Assembly (NCBI GenBank): GCA_038277395.1
Contig: CM076196.1
Span: 81,471,786-81,535,785 of the forward strand
DNA from: Dryocosmus kuriphilus
Lineage: Eukaryota; Arthropoda; Insecta; Hymenoptera; Cynipidae
Direction of reading: 5' to 3'
Length of the DNA stretch: 64,000 nt
Below, one piece after another: positions 57,101 to 64,000 of the stretch. The position numbers and the translations under genes were made by a program. How positions within the stretch are numbered: the stretch's first letter is position 1; each line of letters opens with the position of its first letter. The notes beneath the pieces are model-generated. The model did not search any database. It saw only the letters and a list, made by a program, of their open reading frames with translations, and was not told the origin of the DNA.

Positions 57101-59982
57101 ATTTTATTTGCCTTACTATTGGTAGATAAGCTCCGTGTGTGAAATTCGTGAACTGAATCGTTATGGACCCTTGTTCTTAATAATTTCAGAATTCTATTTT
57201 TACGTTCTTGTGCTATACCCTGGGGTGATAATTGAGGTTTCTGGGGAAAAATTCGAGCAACAATATATTATTCGGGTCAAATATTCCAAGGGCTTCCCTT
57301 TTCCACCCTGGTTCGCTATTACCCGAGGGAAACTTGGAAAAAGAGATCTTTGAAGGGAGGGAACACGGACTTTGTTTCAGCGCTCACCCGGACACATCGG
57401 ATAACATCGATCCGAAAATTCAGAATAAAATCGTTACAAAAGGTTAACGGTGGACTTCTAAAGTCGGCTAATCCAGTGATTACGAGGACGTAATGTAGGT
57501 TAACAAGATCCAACTTTGATCTATACAAGATTACTCTATTTTTTGTATATATCAGAAGACCAATAAACAATTTTCACAAAGCTGTTATAGATTCTTCATA
57601 TTTAATTAAAGTAGAATAAAAAAAGCTAGTGCTTATTTTTTGATTCTAAAGTCTACATACCATATTTTTCCCTTAAAGTGAATAATTTGACCCTTAGATG
57701 TTAAATAACATCAAAAAACATTCTCTGTACTAATCTGAATCTTGTTAATTCAGTTATTTCTGAAACTCTCTATTTACCTTTGGATCAGCCTTTCTGACAT
57801 TTTCGTATGCGAGAACCTCTCTAAACTCCGACTCAGGTGGGTTGGTTCGTTGCCTTTCACCAGGAATGAAACCAGTTGTACGGTGCAGCTCGACATGCCT
57901 CTTTAATTGAATCTTCGAGTCTCCATTCTGCGTGGTTGCAGCTTTTCAAGCCACTTTGTTCTGAAAATTCCAACTTTTTTATCAGATGTAGAACCGAATC
58001 AGCTTTTTATTTCAGTTCGAAGAGAAAATAAGGCACGGAGAAATGTATTGGGATCCAAAATTGCATTCAACTATCGAAAAGGGATATAACATATAAATAA
58101 TTTGGTACCTCGGTTCACTGTACTTTACATTAAAAGCATTTGCTGATTCGGCACTTTGACTTGACGTCGCGGTTGAACTTCGAGGGTCAAAATTGACTCG
58201 GGCCGAGTGGTCGACCACCAAAGGGAAAGTTGGACCTTACTCAAGCGACCGATACTGAAACTTACTAATGCCGTTGTCAACTTTCCCTCAGCACAAAGAT
58301 TCTTTCAGTTTATTTCTTCAATTTTTACATTTTACAAGAAATAGTCAAATAATAGGGGTAGAGAAATTGTATTAGGGGGAAGAAATTTTCGTATGTAATT
58401 TTCAGTTGGAGATAAATTTAAATTTGGATGCTAGGTTAACTGATGTTAGATTATTTTATATGTTTTGAGCGTAACGTGAAACTGGAGACCGATCGATGAT
58501 TATTATCGCATAGAAAACAGGGTACATACCCACATAAGCGGTTGTTAGATGGTAGATACGAAGTCCTGGATCGTATACTAGAGCGAAGGTAGAAAGGGAA
58601 AAAGATGGTTTGGACGAAGAGATGGTGGCAGCATAAGAGAATATATGCGTTATGGAGGAAAATGTGGGGTAAATATTACATAAGAGAGTGTGTTTCTCTT
58701 CTTCTTACAGGAGAAAACTTCTAAAACAGAACTTTCTAGTTATATGGGTCTTGGAGGGATTTATGTTTCAGAGAAAATTATTGATAAACTTGGGAAACAA
58801 ATCGTAAAATGTTCAGTAAATTGAATCTATCTATTTAAACATTATCTCGTTTTCCAACAAAATTGCTGCTTTATTAAGAATGATGAGTTACTTTCAATCA
58901 GCTTGCTTTCCTAATTTCTCATTTCAATTTCTCTTCAAAAATTGTTGTTGTTCTGATTTTTCCAATGCCGAGTACTCTTTTGAATAATTCAAAACTATTC
59001 TAGAATGTTTTTTATCGTGGATTTAGATCCTCTTACCACACACAAGAACCCTCGAAAGCTCGCAAAATTTTTCTAAGTCTCAGTAACAGGTATCTATGAT
59101 TAAAAATGCTCACTTTCAACCCTACGTGCAAAAGAATTCTCTACTTGATCAATCCTTTCAAAAAAGGCATGAGTCTTTTGAATAAAATCGCCGCAAAAAA
59201 AGAGATCGCATTTGTCTTCATTCGCATGCTTTACTCGATCTAGATGATGGAAGCAATGTGAGAATAGAAACGTGTCTGAGAGGTGAAGGATGGATAAAAA
59301 AAAAAGAAAGAAGAAGAAAAGATAGAAAGAAAAAGGCGACGATGGTGGGAATGAAGTTTTTGTATATCCCCACGATAGACCGCGTCGCGGTGCAGGACAC
59401 GGACTGAACCGGCCGCGTGCATAATGTATGAGAAACGCGAAAGCCCGTCATTTCAGCCGCTCCGCCGCTTTCCTTTTGTGACATCGATCTGGTGGCGTCT
59501 CAATAATTCAGCGCGGGAAACGGCGCAAGGCGCACCACCAGCTCGGCTTCCCTTCAATATCCCCTGCCTATCTGCCTCTCCTCGGGCCGCCTTCTTCCAC
59601 TTCCACATTGCTTTTTTCTTGTGCATCGCCCATTCGTATCATTCGCCCCACTCGTACTGACCACGCGCGACGCTCGACGAAGCTTCGCGACACGAGTCGA
59701 AACGCGAGGCGACATAGCTGTCTGACCAGTCGTCACATGCGCCACAGTGGACAATGCTTCTCTCCCCTAACACGTGACCTCCACAGTTTTGCCGCTTCGG
59801 CTGCCATTTATAAATACCCTAAATAGGCTAGGGATAAATTAAAATAGATTTGTCGTCATGAAGAATAGTCTATTGGAGATAATAATTAATTCACTGTTTA
59901 AGAAATATATGTAATGTTATAGAACAGTGTCATGTAATGATTCACTGGTGTCCGTTAAAGTGTCAGAGGCGCTTGCAATCAA
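51117..59982. other. Long interval without supported genes
   Basis: AT-rich from 51780 to 53050 with AAATTTTAAA-type words, and mixed after 53100. Open frames up to 110 codons (55590-55922, 51472-51786) have no motif. A purine tract is at 59293-59332. A GC-rich patch at 59218-59770 could be promoter-like, but no initiation signal is convincing. Introns or intergenic DNA of a large gene is possible. Confidence 0.35.
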
Positions 59983-60090
59983 GGGGCACCAAATTTTCAC
60001 AGAGCGCACCAAAGAACTTTTTCCAAGGGCGCAGTAAACAAGTTTCTCCAAGAACACACCAAAAAACTGTATCCCGGGATGCACGGAAAA
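59983..60090 (+). repeat. Degenerate ~30-bp tandem repeat, first block
   Basis: Units of the type GCGCACCAAACAACTTTTTC recur about three to four times (GAGCGCACCAAAGAAC, GGGCGCAGTAAACAAG, GAACACACCAAAAAAC). The same unit resumes at 60719 after a ~630-bp unrelated insert that begins CACGGAAAAAAATTC. Confidence 0.7.
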
Positions 60091-60718
60091 AAATTCTGAA
60101 AAATTAAATCAACGAAATTAAAATATATTTGAAAAAGGTACTTTTTGCTTTTGAAACAGCCAACTGTATCTCCAACTCATGGATTTTCATATCTTTGAAT
60201 TAACTGTGTGACTTCGTGAGTTTCAAATGTCTTACAAAATTGAAATGTCAAGTGGAATTTTTTGGTTATTAAGAAATACGGAGAAATGGTATAAGCTCGA
60301 ATCCAAGTTGTTAAACAATACAAAAATTCAAAAACAAGCTCTGCTATTGATTCCACTTATTTTTATTAGGCTTTTTCTAATCTTTGTAATTTTAACATAA
60401 ACTAGGAAATTAATTCTAAATTTCAAACCTCTGTTAACATTAGTCTTATTTAATTAGCGCCATATTCAGACTTCCAACATTTTGACTTAAGCTATACAAT
60501 ATTTTTGTTTTAAAGATATAAAAATCTGTTACATCAGTAATAATAGTTCAAATAAATTATAATGAAAATCCTTATTTTTAACATTTTGCCAATGATTAGT
60601 TCATTTCCATGACATTTGTGGCCAAATCAAAGATAAATATCGTTAGTTCAGCTATACATTTTTTTCCATGTGCAACAAAGAAATCTCTTCTAGAAACCAA
60701 CATTCTACTTTTGTTCGG
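60091..60718. other. AT-rich insert between repeat blocks
   Basis: About 630 bp that splits the ~30-bp array. The start CACGGAAAAAAATTCTG recalls the CACAGAAAAAA start of the 47261 element, but no matching far end was found. No gene is seen. Confidence 0.4.
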
Positions 60719-61060
60719 AGCGCACCAAACAACTTTTTCCAATGGTGAACCATATATATTTTTTGAAGGGCCCAAAAAGCTTTATTCAAGCACACATCAA
60801 ACAACTGTTTCCCAGAGCACAACGAACAAATTTCTTGCAGGGAGCAACAATGAACTTTTATTGCGAGCGTACCAAACAACTTTTCCCAAGGACACACCCA
60901 GTAGAATTTTCCCAGGGTGCACCGAACAACCGAAAAATCAGGTCCTGTTTGCAGCGCACCAAACAGTTTGTTGCCAGGGCGCACCCAATAGTTTTTGACA
61001 CGGTGCACCATATGTTGTCCACGATAAAAAATCTTTTTCCCGTGCCCCACTATACAGTTC
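60719..61060 (+). repeat. Degenerate ~30-bp tandem repeat, second block
   Basis: About ten units related to GCGCACCAAACAACTTTTCC (60720, 60778, 60845, 60870, 60950 and others). Spacing is 28-35 bases and identity moderate. The unit lacks stops in several frames, so three overlapping open frames of 129-139 codons on both strands arise. These are not genes. Confidence 0.75.
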
Positions 61061-64000
61061 TTATTTCTCAAAATAATAATTCGGTTATCTTAAATATCTG
61101 TTATTTACCAATAATGATCAAAATTTTATGATCAGGCACCTCAATATGAAAATAATGATTGCATTCGTCTGTTTTGAAACCTTTAAAAGGCTGAAAAGAC
61201 GATTTTCCAAAGATGTTAACATTGAAATTTACTCCATGGCATGATGAAACATCTTGATGTATTATTAAGGTGACGAGGAAATAATTGAAAGCTAAAACTT
61301 TCAAAGCCAATCAAGTTGAAGCAACCGAGACACAAAAATCGCCCTCGAAATTATAAAGTCAATCCCTAACGTTAGGTAAAACTTTCGCTGTTCTTCTATG
61401 TAATTATCCCTCAGGTTCATTACAAGTTCAGAAACTTCATGTCTTATAGCTTTCTTACGAGGGTGGCTTTTCTTGCATTGAAATAATTTCCGTTTGGTAA
61501 TTTATATCACTCGCTTTTGTCCCACTTCTAATGTCACTTTTTAATATTTATTACATCATTTCTACTTTATGTGAAATTAGACAATTTTTTCTATGTTCCC
61601 TAGAAATAGATTTAAACAATTTTAAACTATATTCCAGCTTAGTAAGTCGTGAAAAAGATGGCAATTTTTATTTCAAATAATAAGTGAAGCAAAGATTGAC
61701 AATCTTTTATTTAAAAAACCTTAAGAAAAATATTATTTTAAGTTCCATTAAAGCATACTTTCTATTACAGAGAAATACACGAAGAACTTCATATGTAAAA
61801 CTTTGCAGACACTCGTGTCTTTCACTTAGGGTCTACAAATAAGTATAATCTTTCTTAAGTATCCCTTAATGTCAAAAATAGCAGTAATTTGATGATAAAA
61901 CAAGCAACAAATAAAAAAATTAATGATTTACTTAGGGGTCGCTGTGAGCTGCCCTAGTTAATCCGAGTAAAAAATGAAATGTCGCTTGTCACGTGTGCGT
62001 GAAATTAGTAGCCCCTAATCTCCTTCTTCCTTTTTTAAGATCGATATTACTATTTTCCTTTCTCCACTGGTCTCCCTTTATCCTACAGAAAATTAGAATA
62101 CATGCTAAAATGTAAAAAAAAGCTGAAACAACAGACTATAATGATGCTTCCATATTTTAAAATTGGAACGTTTTTCATATAATGGTTTTATTTTATACAA
62201 AAAGAGATAAATCCGTGTATAGCACCCAATATCTTAATTTACTAATACTCTTTTATTCGATTTAAAAAAAAGTTGTTAAAAGTATTGTACTCAGACATAA
62301 AAATACTATAAAAGATAGAATACTTTTTCGTATATTCAAAAACCTCGGATGAAGGGTGACTTATGTATAAATCAAGCTGAAAGTTTTTAATCTTCTCTGA
62401 CCCAAAAAACGACCTAAAATTTTTTAAATCGTGTCAAAAGTAAACTTTATTATTATGATTTTCTAATGTATCATCTCTGACCTAAAAAATAGGTAATCAA
62501 ATCACCCTAAATTTTCGTCTCATGTCCAAAGTATTAATAAAATGCGATTTTCATACAGCAGATTTTAATAAATTATGGCAATGTGATATACTCTTTCGAA
62601 ACTTTGATCCTCACTTAAATGCACCGTCTTGTTGGAAACTATCCTGCATATAAGGGTAATGTAGTATCTTTCTACTTGGGGTACTCTAAACAGACAAAGT
62701 TTATACTTGAGTTCATGCAGTCTTAAAGTTTTCAGACGTTTATTCTGAAATTATATTCCAGGATACTCGTTTATTGTTTTTAAAATAAAATTCCATTATG
62801 TCCTTTATTTTTCTTTCACAATTTTAGCACAAAAAATTATATTTGATTAATTAAGTAATTTAAGGATTAAAAAATGTATCACCTAATTACTTGAAAAAAA
62901 AGGACGATGAAGAGAAACTCGAAATACAGGAACGAATCCTTATCCATTCTTTTCTCCCAAGAGGTAGTTACATAATTCCATTATTTATAGCCAATCCCTT
63001 GTAACATGGGAAGGGTGATTCTAAAAGAGAGATTTACGCCTCTGCATTTAATCGAAGCATCCCTTAGCAGACATAATTTACGAAAACGAAAGGAAAATAT
63101 TTGGAATGTTTGAATCAGGCATGTCAAATAGTGAAAATATCTGCAGAATAAAATAATATAATTTAGCGTAGATACTGAATATTGTGCATAACAAATTCGA
63201 ACAGATGCTACGTGCTGAAGTCACATGTCCCTCAATAATAGCGTGCGTCTTTTCGAACAGCTGACGCTAATTGTGGGTCCCCAGACGGAGGGCTCAAAAA
63301 GAGTGTTCCGCATTTGTAAATTAATTCAGTTTAGTAAACAGTTTTCGCAATCTATTTTTTAGAAGCTGTTTATTTTCAGTTAATTTCAAGATGGAATTTT
63401 ATTTAAGATTAGATTGGGTGTCGAGTGGACATCATGCCCTTGTTGTAGGATCTCGAGGGGTACGCAATCAGCTAGTTATTTTGATAGCCTTAGAACTACC
63501 ATCTGCAGGGTTTCCTACTTGATAGCTAGTGGCATATGGTTTCACCATGACCACGACCTGATTTCATCAATTTCGTAGATATAGTACTCCATGCACGGAA
63601 TTCAGCACACGGCACTCAATATAGACCCTCAGCTTGTGCGAGAATGAATGAATCCTTTTAAATTAATTAAAATATTTAATGCCTAATTCAAAGGAATAAA
63701 TTCTGTCTAATTAATTCGAAATGTGCTGAAAATTTTTTCTAAACCTAGTTGAATAGAATAGAGAAAATTGGTATTTCAGACATGTAAATTATTCCAAAAA
63801 CTATGAGTAAAGTTGCACGACAGCGTCGAACTCTCCAGTAGGTTGCATCCTGAAATCTGAAATCTGAATGTCGTGCTCGGAATGATTTCGTCCGAGATTT
63901 CAACGTCGAATCTGTCGAGAGAGTAAATAACTTCCTCGTCAATATCAATTCTGACTGAATTACATCGGTGTAACAGTGCGTGGAGGGTATTCTGATGCAT
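61061..64000. other. Non-coding AT-rich interval
   Basis: Only short open frames are seen. Two overlapping minus frames run to the window edge (63745-64000) without a motif. An exon extending beyond the edge cannot be judged. Confidence 0.35.

Noticed and set aside
60609..61131. Three overlapping 129-139 codon frames
   Set aside because: They follow the ~30-bp tandem repeat, which lacks stops in several frames on both strands.
1..64000. CRISPR array or prokaryotic operon
   Set aside because: No regularly spaced identical short repeats with unique spacers and no clustered same-strand genes. All features fit a eukaryotic nuclear genome.

Overview
The window looks like AT-rich nuclear DNA from an arthropod, most likely an insect. 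Transposable elements dominate it, and host coding sequence is sparse and split into short exons. The evidence is the presence of Penelope-like retroelements, several mariner/Tc1 families with TA target duplications, tRNA-derived SINEs, 60-80 bp GT-AG introns and long non-coding stretches. There is no bacterial gene organisation, operon or CRISPR array. A wasp-like hymenopteran is a guess from family resemblance and not shown by the sequence.

Layout. Positions 1-8,240 form a nested palindromic repeat cluster. A composite repeat built from ~145-bp tandem units, an Asp-codon-like (GAC/AAC)n tract and GCGAAGC mini-hairpins occurs once on the left (about 38-1135) and once inverted on the right (2823-8070). 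The right copy is split by a Penelope-like element (PLE, 3597-7453) with an intact 773-aa reverse transcriptase/GIY-YIG ORF. The PLE carries inverted arms of about 0.7 kb, each with a hammerhead ribozyme. One arm keeps a 70-bp GT-AG intron that the other lacks exactly. A 471-bp mariner deletion derivative lies at 1692-2162.

From 8.2 to 30.8 kb the DNA is mostly non-coding. It contains a tRNA-SINE (11273-11632), degenerate satellite-like repeats (11.6-12.7 kb and 20.6-21.6 kb), a Tc1-like element with a broken transposase (18730-19930) and one weak candidate coding exon near 26.5 kb. From 30.8 to 44.8 kb there is a dense transposon region: a mariner whose third catalytic Asp has become Gly (30777-32063), a 1.1-kb fold-back-like element rich in AGGTCA motifs (34938-36049), a decayed second PLE (about 36.1-39.3 kb) split by an internally deleted mariner (37402-38306), a second copy of the SINE (41108-41466), a multi-exon SAM-domain gene on the minus strand (41635-43056) and a frameshifted mariner (43497-44820) that is the long form of the 1692-2162 derivative. 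From 44.8 to 64 kb there is AT-rich non-coding DNA with small inverted-repeat elements (47261-47403, 47842-48594, 50876-51116) and a degenerate ~30-bp tandem array (59983-61060).

The two clearest observations are the PLE, whose paired arms look like spliced and unspliced copies of the same ribozyme-bearing terminus, and the SAM-domain gene, whose exons are too short to appear as long open frames. Exon 2 of that gene breaks its own frame, so whether the gene still works is open.
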